A program made the position numbers and the translations under genes. 64,000 nt of DNA from assembly GCA_965207275.1 (NCBI GenBank), contig CBDBMH010000001.1, positions 620,001-684,000 of the forward strand, read 5' to 3'. Positions 19,006-27,291 of the stretch are shown here, piece by piece; the stretch's first letter is position 1, and every line of letters begins with the position of its first letter. The notes under the pieces are model-generated. The model was not told the origin of the DNA, ran no database searches, and was given only the letters and a program-made list of their open reading frames with translations. Source of the DNA: Bin22 sp965207275 (GTDB taxonomy: Bacteria > Chloroflexota > Dehalococcoidia > Lucifugimonadales > UBA3495).

Positions 19006-19530
19006 ATGAGATACATACTGCCTATGGTGGCGCTGTCGATTTTCGTCTTCTCCGTGGCGGCGTTCATCGGCACGACTCCGGCGATACAGGCCCACTACCA
19101 GCGGTACGACTCCGTCAACGGCGACTGCGAGATCCGCTACGAAGAAGCGACCCAGTACGACTCGGCGCGGAGAGAAGGAGAAAGGATGTGGGAGGCTCTC
19201 CAGGGGAGCAACGATTGCGTAGAAATCGCTCCTGACAACGCAAACACGTCCACGGACCTCAAGGTGAAAGACGTGGACAAGCCGGACGTGACCTGGGCTG
19301 GGTACTACACTTGGTGGCCGATCTTCACGGACCGCATCCGTTACAATGAGCATTACATGGACGACTTCAGCGATTGTAAGAAGGAGTTCGTGGCGGCACA
19401 CGAGTGGGGTCATGCCCAGCGTCTGAAGCATTCGCTAGATGAAAACATCATGCACGAATACATCCTGAACCAGTGTGAACTGGGCGAGCACGATAAGGAA
19501 GACTACCGCGAATACTGGGGTAACCAATAA
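19006..19530 (+). CDS. Small secreted metzincin-like zinc metalloprotease
   Basis: A 174-residue protein with a signal peptide (residues 1-29, hydrophobic core LPMVALSIFVFSVAAFIG). The zinc motif HEWGHAQRLKH gives His132, Glu133, His136 and His142, the HExxHxxxxxH spacing of metzincins. The usual Gly between the second and third His is replaced by Arg. IMHEY, seven residues after the last His, could supply the Met-turn (Met149). Four Cys (C41, C71, C124, C157) could form disulfides. The size is near that of snapalysin or minimal matrixin domains. SD GGAG lies nine bases upstream. Its stop overlaps the start of the next gene, so the two are probably translationally coupled. Confidence 0.72.
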   Translation: MRYILPMVALSIFVFSVAAFIGTTPAIQAHYQRYDSVNGDCEIRYEEATQYDSARREGERMWEALQGSNDCVEIAPDNANTSTDLKVKDVDKPDVTWAGYYTWWPIFTDRIRYNEHYMDDFSDCKKEFVAAHEWGHAQRLKHSLDENIMHEYILNQCELGEHDKEDYREYWGNQ

Positions 19531-20165
19531 TGAGCATCAACATCAGAAAAAAACATGTGGCCTGGACCAGCGTCATTGTCATTTCCCTGGCACTCCTGGG
19601 GATCGCCGTGGGGCAGTACGCCGGAGGTGGACCGGTCCCACTGATTGTGGGTCACCCCCTTCACGTGACGGACATCCACGATGATCAGAAGCTGGCAGGC
19701 ATTTCGCACAACGTTTGGTTCGGGCAGGTCGATGCCAAGACCAGCCAGGTGGAGGACAAGGACGACGAGCCTTACACGCTTTACTCCGTGACCGTCCTGG
19801 AGTCCCTGAAGGGCACGCTCCCTGCCCAGGTGGCGGTCGTGCAGTACGGGGTGGACTTCTCGAACGGCACTAAGTACCGCGTCGAGGGAGACCCGGACCT
19901 ATTGGAAGCTGGGAAGTCGTATCTCTTCGTAACCCGCACCAATGCAGCGGGCGATAAGCACACAGTGGTTCCCGGCGTGGGGAACCTGCCATTGGATGTG
20001 GCGAAAAGGGCGGACAGGTCCACGGTTTTGGAAAGCGATGACGCTAACCGACTCCGGATCCGCTTTCAAGACGCCATCGACAACCAGATCGAATACGATC
20101 CCAATGAAGGAGAGGGGCCAGCGGAAGGAGATGGTACCGGCGCCTCTCACAACTCGTCGAACTGA
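19530..20165 (+). CDS. Membrane-anchored or secreted protein coupled to the metzincin, function unknown
   Basis: A 211-residue protein with a basic N-terminus and one hydrophobic segment (about residues 12-30), then an extracytoplasmic domain of about 150 residues rich in strands (HNVWFGQVDAKTSQVED, YTLYSVTVLESLKGTLPAQV, AGKSYLFVTRTN). The tail is acidic and low-complexity (NEGEGPAEGDGTGASHN). The layout resembles small secreted beta proteins in which a late strand carries GKxYLF, but no family is assigned with confidence. The ATG overlaps the metzincin stop by one base (TAATG), so the pair is an operon. A partner, inhibitor or substrate role for the protease is possible but is inference. Confidence 0.7.
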   Translation: MSINIRKKHVAWTSVIVISLALLGIAVGQYAGGGPVPLIVGHPLHVTDIHDDQKLAGISHNVWFGQVDAKTSQVEDKDDEPYTLYSVTVLESLKGTLPAQVAVVQYGVDFSNGTKYRVEGDPDLLEAGKSYLFVTRTNAAGDKHTVVPGVGNLPLDVAKRADRSTVLESDDANRLRIRFQDAIDNQIEYDPNEGEGPAEGDGTGASHNSSN

Positions 20166-20937
20166 CGAGGTACAGTGCTCTACGCTAGAAGGTCTGGGCC
20201 CTTGCTATATCCGGCAGGGGCCCAGGCTATTGCGGTGGGCCTGATTTCCATAGTCACCTCACGGAAAGAACTAGCACGCCGTTGGCAGCTGCAGAATGCT
20301 GGGACGATATTAATCGCAATGGCGGGCAACTTTCATCGGTCTTTCGACCATGTACCGAGTAGCGAAATTTCCGCCCGTAGTAACTGGCAGGACCGCTGCG
20401 GGCGTTCGCTGATTGTTGTATGACTCGCCGAATCCGAGTAGTCGCTGGTTTTTCTTTGCAGGACAGTGTCGACCGGCAGGCATCAGGGGTAATTTGCCCA
20501 CAAACATAGGACGCTGGTTCCGCAAATGGGCCGCGCTGGTAACCACACGGGGAGATTTCAGGATTTTTAACGGAGTCTTAACATTTTGCACCGCCTTTTC
20601 CTCTGCCAATGTGCCCGGAAGGTTGCGATGATGGAGTCAGGGTCGCGTTATGTTGAAACGCGGCCTTTGTTGTTTTGGGGAGGCTGGAGTGCGCGATCAG
20701 CGGGTTGTGACAGGCCGTTCCCAATCCGTTGCGGGATGTTTACGAAGATTGTGCCGATAGAAACATTATCCGTCACTTTCGGCACGTGGAGATGACACTT
20801 TTGAGAGTAAAGTCCCCGGAGGTGGTTTGATCCAACCGAAAGACCGGGCCAGACGGGTGGAGGGTCCCAGGCGAAAACCATTGCTTTGCCCGCGTCAAGG
20901 TGCCGGCGCTGGCGAAATACATTGTCGGAGATACGCC
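20166..20937. other. Intergenic stretch with a perfect 8-bp dyad
   Basis: CTGGGCCC and GGGCCCAG flank a 17-nt loop just after the operon (about 20193-20225). The dyad lacks a T-run but may still act in termination or RNA stability. The rest shows no credible gene. Confidence 0.45.
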
Positions 20938-21438
20938 ATGGATATGAGTCCGGAACAGGCCGCAGAGTACAACCGCATGAGGGGTGAATACCTCGGCTTG
21001 ATGGCATCGCTCGAGCTGAATTTGACCTGCCTCTTGACGGAGTGGTTGGACGTTGGGAACCATCGGGAAGAATTCCGTCGTTGGTTTATCGAAGCGCCGA
21101 TTCCGCTTCGGGCTAAGGTGCGTCTCTACGAAGCGATAACCGAGAATAGCATGATGACCGAGCAGTTCGGTGATCTCCCCAGTCAGATCCGGGAATGTTA
21201 CGATTTCCGCAACACGTTGGCCCATTCTTTCGTGCAGTTCAACGGTGTAACGACTTCCAGGGGCGTCGAGGTGCCAGCAGAGCGAGTTTCGCTTGAAGCT
21301 TTGGAGGGCAGCCTCAAGAGGCTGTGGGAGTTGGACAATCTGGTCTTGAACCTGTTGGTGTCGCAGTGGGAAGGGCCTCCGGAGCGGGTCTTCACCGACG
21401 ACTACGCCGATTGGCCATATGGGTTGTTTCTCCCATGA
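20938..21438 (+). CDS. HEPN-like helical protein
   Basis: A 166-residue, mostly helical protein. Residues 91-96 read RNTLAH within CYDFRNTLAHSF, the Rx4H pattern of HEPN-domain ribonucleases and HEPN toxins, preceded by a helix-rich domain. The ATG at 20938 has SD GGAG six bases before it; an in-frame extension upstream has no SD. HEPN proteins often cut RNA in toxin-antitoxin, CRISPR or anti-phage systems. No nucleotidyltransferase (MNT) or other standard partner is adjacent; the next operon is the RHH-PIN pair 108 bp downstream on the same strand. A non-toxic HEPN role cannot be excluded. Confidence 0.55.
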   Translation: MDMSPEQAAEYNRMRGEYLGLMASLELNLTCLLTEWLDVGNHREEFRRWFIEAPIPLRAKVRLYEAITENSMMTEQFGDLPSQIRECYDFRNTLAHSFVQFNGVTTSRGVEVPAERVSLEALEGSLKRLWELDNLVLNLLVSQWEGPPERVFTDDYADWPYGLFLP

Positions 21439-21546
21439 CTGTTAAGGCCCGTTAGTAGTGCATAGCCAATTCCCCGCCGGGAATCGGTTGACAAGGTTGC
21501 TCCGGTGGCCCAGTATCAGAGTAAGACCGGATAACAAGGGGTGATC

Positions 21547-21804
21547 ATGCCGAGAACGACGAAGACCATCACCTTCTCGTTGCCGCCCGAGATGGCGGAG
21601 CGGCTCGACGAAGCGATGCAGCAGCGGGGGAGGTCCCGCAGCGAGTTTCTGCGGGAGGCGGTGCTCCGTTACATCGAGGAGTGCGAGTGGCGGGAACTGC
21701 TCCGGTACGGTGAGGAGCGGGCCCGGGAACGGGGCGTCGGCCCGGAGGACGTGGCCGGGCTGGTGGAAGAGTACCGGGCCGAGGAGGATCAGTCCCCAGC
21801 ATGA
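21547..21804 (+). CDS. Ribbon-helix-helix (CopG-type) antitoxin
   Basis: An 85-residue protein whose first 45 residues are a ribbon-helix-helix domain: the strand KTITFSLPPEMAERLDEAMQ is followed by GRSRSEFLREAVLRYIEE. The acidic C-terminus (GPEDVAGLVEEYRAEEDQ) would wrap the toxin. The ATG at 21547 with AAGGGG five bases upstream is preferred over an in-frame GTG two codons earlier. It probably binds and blocks the downstream PIN toxin and represses the operon. Its stop overlaps the toxin start (ATGA), typical of antitoxin-first pairs. Confidence 0.88.
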   Translation: MPRTTKTITFSLPPEMAERLDEAMQQRGRSRSEFLREAVLRYIEECEWRELLRYGEERARERGVGPEDVAGLVEEYRAEEDQSPA

Positions 21805-22211
21805 GGGTAGTGCTGGACACCAACGTGATCATCTCGGCCCTGAACTTCCCCGGCAACGAGCGGATGTTGTTGGGGTTGGCCCTGCGGGGCAGGTTCGAGT
21901 TCATCCTGTCGCTGTTCATCCTTGAAGAGGTGGCCGGAGTGCTGACGCGCAAGTTCGGCTGGGATGAGGAGCGCACGAACCAGGCGATACTGACCCTGGA
22001 GAACGCCGCCGTCGTGATTGAGCCGCCGAGATTGGAGGAAGTGATTGAGGGCGGCCACGCGGACAAACGGGTGCTGGAGTGCGCGGTGGCCGCCAATGCC
22101 GACTACTTGGCGACCGGCGACCGTCGGCATCTGCTGCCCATCGGAGAACACCGGGGCATGACAATCGTCAACGCGCCGCGATTCCTGTCCCTGCTGGCGG
22201 AAGTCCGGTAG
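21801..22211 (+). CDS. PIN-domain toxin ribonuclease (VapC-like)
   Basis: A 136-residue PIN protein of the 'putative toxin component, PIN family' type. The acidic metal site is visible: Asp6 in VLDTNV, Glu42/43 in LEEV, Asp88 in HADKRVLECA and Asp107 in ATGDRRHL. Such toxins cleave specific RNAs with Mg2+ or Mn2+ when freed from the antitoxin. The ATGA overlap with the RHH gene shows translational coupling. The pair sits 120 bp before the large serine integrase, a common place for stabilisation modules in integrated elements. Confidence 0.88.
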   Translation: MRVVLDTNVIISALNFPGNERMLLGLALRGRFEFILSLFILEEVAGVLTRKFGWDEERTNQAILTLENAAVVIEPPRLEEVIEGGHADKRVLECAVAANADYLATGDRRHLLPIGEHRGMTIVNAPRFLSLLAEVR

Positions 22212-22329
22212 GCGATAAACGGGCTGCCTCGGTTGCTGACAGTCGGTCCTTGACAGAAGCCAATGGGGTGTTTCATGATACTGGGTAAGACTGGGTAATT
22301 AGACGCAACAGCAAAAAGGGGATGCACAT

Positions 22330-23931
22330 ATGACGAAAAGGCAGCAGTTTCAAGCCCTGACCCCAGCGGCGCTCTACGCCCGGGTCTCCAGCGACCGGCA
22401 GGACGTGGACCTCTCCGTGGCCGCCCAGCTTAGGGCGCTCAGGGACTACGCCAAGAACAACGGCTACTCCGTGGCCAGGGAGTACGTGGACGAGGCCGAG
22501 AGCGGCAGGATCGCCGATAGGCCCCAGTTCCGGGAGATGATCGACGAGGGAAGCAGGCCCAAGGCCCCTTTCCAGGTCATATTGGTCTGGAAGTTTTCGA
22601 GATTCACCCGCAAGCGGGAGCACGCCGTGGCCTTCAAGGCCCAGTTGCGGCGCAAGGGCATCCGGGTGGTGTCCATCACCGAGCAGGCCGAGGACAGCGC
22701 CACCGGCCGGCTGCTGGAGGGCATCATCGAGTCGGTGGACGAATATTACAGCGAAAATTTAGCTCAAGAGGTCGTTAGGGGAATGCGGGAGGCGGCGTCC
22801 CGGGGTTTCTTCCTGGGCTCCAAGGCTCCCTTCGGCTACAAGCGCATCAAAGTTAGCGACGGGGTTAAGGATCGCCCCACCCTGGAGGTGGACCCGGTGG
22901 CCGCTCCCATCGTGCGGGAGATATTCGAGAGTTCCCGCCGGGGCAACGGGCTGGCGGAAATCTGCAAGGAACTGAACGGGCGGGGCATCACCAACAAGGG
23001 CAAACGCTGGCAGAAGAACGTCATCCACTACCTGCTGACCAACGAAGCCTACACCGGCACCGCCGTCTGGGGAGTCAAGAGCAAGGACGAGAAGGCTGGG
23101 GAACCGGTAAGGGTGGAGAACGCCTGGCCCGCCCTGGTGTCAAGGGAGCTGTTCGACGCGGTGCAGCAGGGGCTTCACCAGCGGGCGCCCACGGTGCAGA
23201 GGCCCGCCAGGGTGGGCAGCCAGTATCTCCTGAGCGGTCTCCTGCGCTGTGGTGTCTGCGGCAAGTCCTACTCAGCCCAGGGCGCCAAGAGCGGCCAGTT
23301 CGCCTACTATGTCTGCTCCAGCCTGTTCCGGGAAGGGGCCGGAGCCTGCACCGCCCGCTACCTGAACGCGACCAAGGTGGAGGACCTGGTGATCGAGAAG
23401 GTCAGGGAGCGGATTCTCACCGAGGAGACCATCACCGAGCTGGTGACCCTGGTGGCCGAGGAGATTGATGCTTTGGCCGGGGAGGTCAACGGCAGGCTGA
23501 TCGCCATCAACAGCGAGCTGGCCGACGTGGAGACCCGGCTGGAGAACCTCTACCAGGCTTTGGAGACCCAGCAGTTGCCCATCGAGGTGCTGTCCCCCCG
23601 CATCCTGTCCCTGAAGAGCTGCCAGGACCAGCTTGTTGCGGCGCGGGAGGAGGCCGAGTTCCAGTTGGAGCAGCGGCGGGCGGAGTTGCCCACCAGCAAG
23701 GAGATCAAGGGGTACGTCGCGGACTTCCGCGCACTCTTCCAGGAGGGGACGTTCCCGGAGCGGAAGGCCCTGATCCGCAACTTCGTGCAGGGCATCGAGA
23801 TCGTGGAGGACGAGGCGGTTCTGACGTATACTATCCCCAAGCCGCAGGACGGGGTGACGTCGGAATCGGCCCCGGTTCTTGATTTCGTCCAGTCCAGCCC
23901 GCCAAATACCGGTTCCCAGGTACAAAATTGA
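22330..23931 (+). CDS. Large serine recombinase / integrase
   Basis: The 533-residue protein has the three parts of large serine integrases. The resolvase catalytic domain (about residues 12-155) has nucleophile Ser20 in YARVSSDRQ and the Arg of VWKFSRFTR. A recombinase domain (about 165-275) contains FGYKRIKV and GITNKGKRW. A zinc-ribbon and coiled-coil domain follows (about 300-460), with Cys in LRCGVCGKSY, YYVCSS and ACTARY. It is full length and uninterrupted. These enzymes insert and excise elements by attP x attB recombination; att sites are usually next to the gene. The 120 bp upstream contain a short direct repeat (TGGGTAA at about 22283 and 22293), but no att core can be assigned. 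It is probably the mobility gene of the 9-24 kb element. Confidence 0.92.
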   Translation: MTKRQQFQALTPAALYARVSSDRQDVDLSVAAQLRALRDYAKNNGYSVAREYVDEAESGRIADRPQFREMIDEGSRPKAPFQVILVWKFSRFTRKREHAVAFKAQLRRKGIRVVSITEQAEDSATGRLLEGIIESVDEYYSENLAQEVVRGMREAASRGFFLGSKAPFGYKRIKVSDGVKDRPTLEVDPVAAPIVREIFESSRRGNGLAEICKELNGRGITNKGKRWQKNVIHYLLTNEAYTGTAVWGVKSKDEKAGEPVRVENAWPALVSRELFDAVQQGLHQRAPTVQRPARVGSQYLLSGLLRCGVCGKSYSAQGAKSGQFAYYVCSSLFREGAGACTARYLNATKVEDLVIEKVRERILTEETITELVTLVAEEIDALAGEVNGRLIAINSELADVETRLENLYQALETQQLPIEVLSPRILSLKSCQDQLVAAREEAEFQLEQRRAELPTSKEIKGYVADFRALFQEGTFPERKALIRNFVQGIEIVEDEAVLTYTIPKPQDGVTSESAPVLDFVQSSPPNTGSQVQN

Positions 23932-24034
23932 CGGCTGTTAGCTCCCGGGTGCCATTGATGTATGTCCGTCAAAAAATTTCTGACTTCTGCTCTGTCCCTG
24001 ACTTCGGTCCTGATTCTGACCCCGGCCCTGGTTC

Positions 24035-24300
24035 CACTCCCAGCCTCCGCGACGCCGGCCGGCGCTTCATCAACAGCTACCAGGCTGCCGGGTACTCCAG
24101 GAGCTACGTGCAGAGCCTGGAGGAGACCGTGGGCTACCTGGCCCACTACTCCGAGGGGCAGGGCTGGCCCTCCTCGCCCACATCACCACCGAGCACGTGG
24201 AAGAGTACCTCGCCGACTGCCGGACCCGGGAGAAGGGGTACGGCGAGCGGAAGTGGTGGTCGCTGAAACGCCTGGGCTGCTCGGAGCAAAGTCTATCAAG
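24035..24300 (+). pseudogene. N-terminal fragment of a tyrosine recombinase
   Basis: Two frames together read AGRRFINSYQAAGYSRSY, VQSLEETVGYLAHYSEGQGW, then (shifted by one base near 24170) AHITTEHVEEYLADCRTREK. This is the helical core-binding (SAM-like) domain of XerC/phage-type integrases. The catalytic domain is missing, cut off where the transposase remnant begins. A related fragment is at 48150-48377. Confidence 0.65.
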
Positions 24301-25005
24301 TATCTTCCTGGCGTTGATGTCCGTTTCCAACCACCCCAGGATGTCCTGCCACACGCCATCGAAGGGATCTGGCCGAGTACGCCAATGTCGTGGCCCCCTG
24401 GTTCGGGGAGCGCGGGTAGGACGATTTTCACCCTGCTGCCACAGAGTGGGTAGTAAGGACAGGAACTGCTCTAGACTCTCCTGCCGGGCGGGTTCACCGT
24501 GATCGGGGGAAGAAACGGCCACCAACGCAGCCCGGGGTTCGCGGATTGCGTGCAGGAGGACCGCCGGGTCCACACTGGCCCGGTCCCGGGTCAGTTGTCC
24601 TTTGGTCTCATCGCTCACTGCCTGGTGCTGCAAGAGCCGATCAGAGGGAGTGGCTGGCGGGCTGTACCGTTTCACCCTGCCTGACCCCTCCCGGCTCTTC
24701 TCCAGCAGCTTGAAGGAGGGCTGGAAGTAATTTACGTAGAGCCGCAAGGTGCGGTACAACTGGACCAGCATTTGGCCAGCCAGGGGATGCGAGTAGCCGT
24801 GGTTACCCACGAAGCGCCGCATCACCGCGCCGTTCTTCTGCTAGATTCAGGCCTGGTAGTTACTGCGGTAAGCCCCGGAACGGGTGAATTCAATGCCGTG
24901 CTGAGATGTCCACTCCAACAATGGTTCCAGGATCCGGCCCTTATCCCTCCTGGCGGGGTGCTGGTAGCGGTCTCGTATGGTGCTCGAAAACTCCTTCTTA
25001 GCCAT
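24290..25005 (-). pseudogene. Degraded, internally deleted DDE (integrase-core) transposase
   Basis: From ATG 25005 the minus strand reads MAKKEFSSTIRDRYQ, then an abrupt join to IEFTRSGAYRSNYQA, two stops, QKNGAVMRRFVGNHGY, LYRTLRLYVNYFQPSFKLLE, RVKRYSPPATPSDRLLQH and ILGWLETDINARKILDRL. This is the order seen in one group of integrase-core transposases, with the middle of the catalytic domain deleted. It abuts the tyrosine recombinase fragment. Confidence 0.7.
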
Positions 25006-25335
25006 TCGGCTGATTCCTCTCCCCTTGGGCTTGTCTCACCTTTTTCAGTAGCAATTTAGGTGAGGCAACTAATTTCCCTAAGCAGCATTCATTGTTCCGA
25101 CCTCGGCCTGAAGCCGGGCACGTTTTGCCGACGCCATGGACAAAGGAGCGAAAGCGGATTGACAAGTGCCGAAGACCGGCAATAAGCTCCACCTACGCTG
25201 TTCGGAACCTGCTGGTTGGCCGCTATGGAGAGCGCCGGTCTATAATCGGAGAAATCCCGGAACGTGCTATCCTCAGCGGAATCAGTTAAAACTGGGAAAT
25301 CCTGTGTTAGAAGATGAAGCATTTACGGAGGGGCC

Positions 25336-26910
25336 ATGAAATATGACGTTGTTATTGTAGGTGGGGGAGCGGCTGGATCGGTGTTGGCCAGCAGATTGGC
25401 CGAAAACGCGAATACCTCCGTTCTGTTGCTGGAGGCCGGGCCAGATTATCCCGATCCGGACTATCTTCCCGACGAGATAAAGTTCGGCTACACCAGTTTC
25501 GCAGAATCCCCGGACTCGGAGCATAACTGGGCCCTGCGGGGAACAATCACCGAGGAACAAGGGGAGATCCACGTGGCGCAGGGCAAGGTGATCGGAGGCG
25601 GGTCGTCCATCAACGGTCAGGCAATGCAAAGGGGGTTGCCCGAGGACTTCGACTCCTGGTCCGCCATGGGCAACAATGAATGGTCTTATGACAAGGTACT
25701 GCCTTACTTTAGAAAATCTGAGAATGATCTCGATATTCGGGATGATTTTCATGGAACCGACGGCCCGATGCCAGTAAGGCGTCGTCAATCCGGTCCCTGG
25801 GCGGACATCCAAAAGGCCTTCCACGCAGCCTGTTTGGCGGCGGGTTACGGGACAGTGGAGGATACCAATGGCCCGAACCCCTCGGGCATTGGCGTGTGGC
25901 CCTCGAACAACCTGGACGGCTGGAGGATGAGCGCCGCCATCACTCACCTGAATCCCATGCGCCACCATCTTAACCTGACGGTGAGGGGAGGGGTTTTCGT
26001 CAGGAAGGTATTGATCAAGGATCTAGAAGCCGTCGGTGTCGAAGTGGAAAGCGGAGGCGAGATTTTCAACGTCGAAGCGAAGCGGGTTGTGTTGAGCGCC
26101 GGGGCTATCAAGTCGCCCCACCTGCTGATGCTGTCGGGAATCGGCCCCAAAGACCAGCTTCAACAATTTGGCATACCTCTCGTTCATGAGCTCCCCGGAG
26201 TGGGACAGAACCTGTTTAACCACCTGAGCGCCCAGATTACCTATAAAGTCAAAGACGGAATGACCCTGACTTCGGATGCCGACGCGGCACGCTTTTGTTT
26301 GCACTACACCTCCCAAGGGTCCAGCGAAGTCAATGACATGTTGCTGAGGACCACCCCGATGGTTGACGACCGGCCGGAGCGCGTCCCCGGTTTACGGACC
26401 AAGTTCCTCAACGATGACGTTCCCCCGGACCGGGTGGCGCGAATCTCATGCACCCTCGGGCTGCCCGACGGCTCAGGATACGTCAGGCTTGCGTCGGCCG
26501 ATCCCTCAGTGCAGCCAGAGTTCAACTACCGCTATCTTCAGCACCCAAACGACATTCGTCGGGTGAGGGAAGGCATCCGAATGGCGATCGGATTCCTCGA
26601 AACCGATGCGTATCGAGACGTGGCCGATTACCGGCTCCACCCGACTGATGACATCCTGGCCGACGACGACGCTTTGGACGTCTACATACGCCAAACCGTT
26701 GGGACAGCCAGGCATGTGTCCGGCACATGCAAGATGGGCCCGGATTCCGACCCGATGGCGGTGGTTGATCAATACTGTAGCGTTAAGGGTGTACAGGGGT
26801 TGTCGGTGGTCGATGCGTCGGTGATGCCGCGGGTTACCAGGTCGGGTGGCAGCCACGCCACGGTTATCATGATAGGGGAACGTGCCGTCGAATGGATTGC
26901 CTCGGCTTAA
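25336..26910 (+). CDS. GMC-family FAD-dependent oxidoreductase (His/His type)
   Basis: A 524-residue flavoprotein that should oxidise an alcohol or related substrate with FAD. The dinucleotide motif is VVIVGGGAAGSVLASRLAE at the N-terminus, followed by LLLEAG. GMC signature 1 is GKVIGGGSSINGQAMQRG and signature 2 is GAIKSPHLLMLSGIGP. The active-site pair at the C-terminus is His460 in TARHVSGTCKMG and His507 in SGGSHATVIM. SD GGAGG lies about six bases before the ATG. Length and order are normal, and no signal peptide is present. It is paralogous to the enzyme at 49442-50980, which has Asn at the second position. It lies between IS debris and the amidase operon. Confidence 0.93.
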   Translation: MKYDVVIVGGGAAGSVLASRLAENANTSVLLLEAGPDYPDPDYLPDEIKFGYTSFAESPDSEHNWALRGTITEEQGEIHVAQGKVIGGGSSINGQAMQRGLPEDFDSWSAMGNNEWSYDKVLPYFRKSENDLDIRDDFHGTDGPMPVRRRQSGPWADIQKAFHAACLAAGYGTVEDTNGPNPSGIGVWPSNNLDGWRMSAAITHLNPMRHHLNLTVRGGVFVRKVLIKDLEAVGVEVESGGEIFNVEAKRVVLSAGAIKSPHLLMLSGIGPKDQLQQFGIPLVHELPGVGQNLFNHLSAQITYKVKDGMTLTSDADAARFCLHYTSQGSSEVNDMLLRTTPMVDDRPERVPGLRTKFLNDDVPPDRVARISCTLGLPDGSGYVRLASADPSVQPEFNYRYLQHPNDIRRVREGIRMAIGFLETDAYRDVADYRLHPTDDILADDDALDVYIRQTVGTARHVSGTCKMGPDSDPMAVVDQYCSVKGVQGLSVVDASVMPRVTRSGGSHATVIMIGERAVEWIASA

Positions 26911-26984
26911 CCCGGCCTTGCCGCAATCTGAAATCCAGGGTTTAAGAGGGTGTGTGACAAACGCGCATTGCCGCAGGTGTGGAC

Positions 26985-27281
26985 CTATCTTGACGATAGA
27001 CAGAACCCTCTTCGAGCTTTGGCCCGGAGGGCTGTGAGCCTCGGGGCCACCACCAGGTCAACGTCGGGGTCGTTGGACATCTCGGTGCAGTCGTGGAAGG
27101 CCGGATTAGCGCCGTAAAACGCCCTGGACTCCTCCACGGTTTCGGGGCGGGAGGCGCAGACCGCCGTCAGCTCGAAATCGGGCATCCCCAGCAGGGCGGG
27201 CAGGTGGGCCCGCTTGCTCCAGTCGCAGTTGGCGTTGGCCCCGATTATTCCCACGCGAATTGTGTCGGTCGTGGCGGCAAC
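26985..27281 (-). pseudogene. N-terminal fragment of a Gfo/Idh/MocA-type oxidoreductase
   Basis: After the amidase stop the minus strand encodes TIRVGIIGANANCDWSKRAH, LPALLGMPDFELTAVCASRP and NDPDVDLVV, the Rossmann start of a sugar- or inositol-type dehydrogenase. It then runs into unrelated residues and stops after about 97 codons, where the family has about 350. No in-frame start codon is clear. The gene was probably once the last of the amidase operon. Confidence 0.7.
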
Positions 27282-27291
27282 TCCTGCCGGT

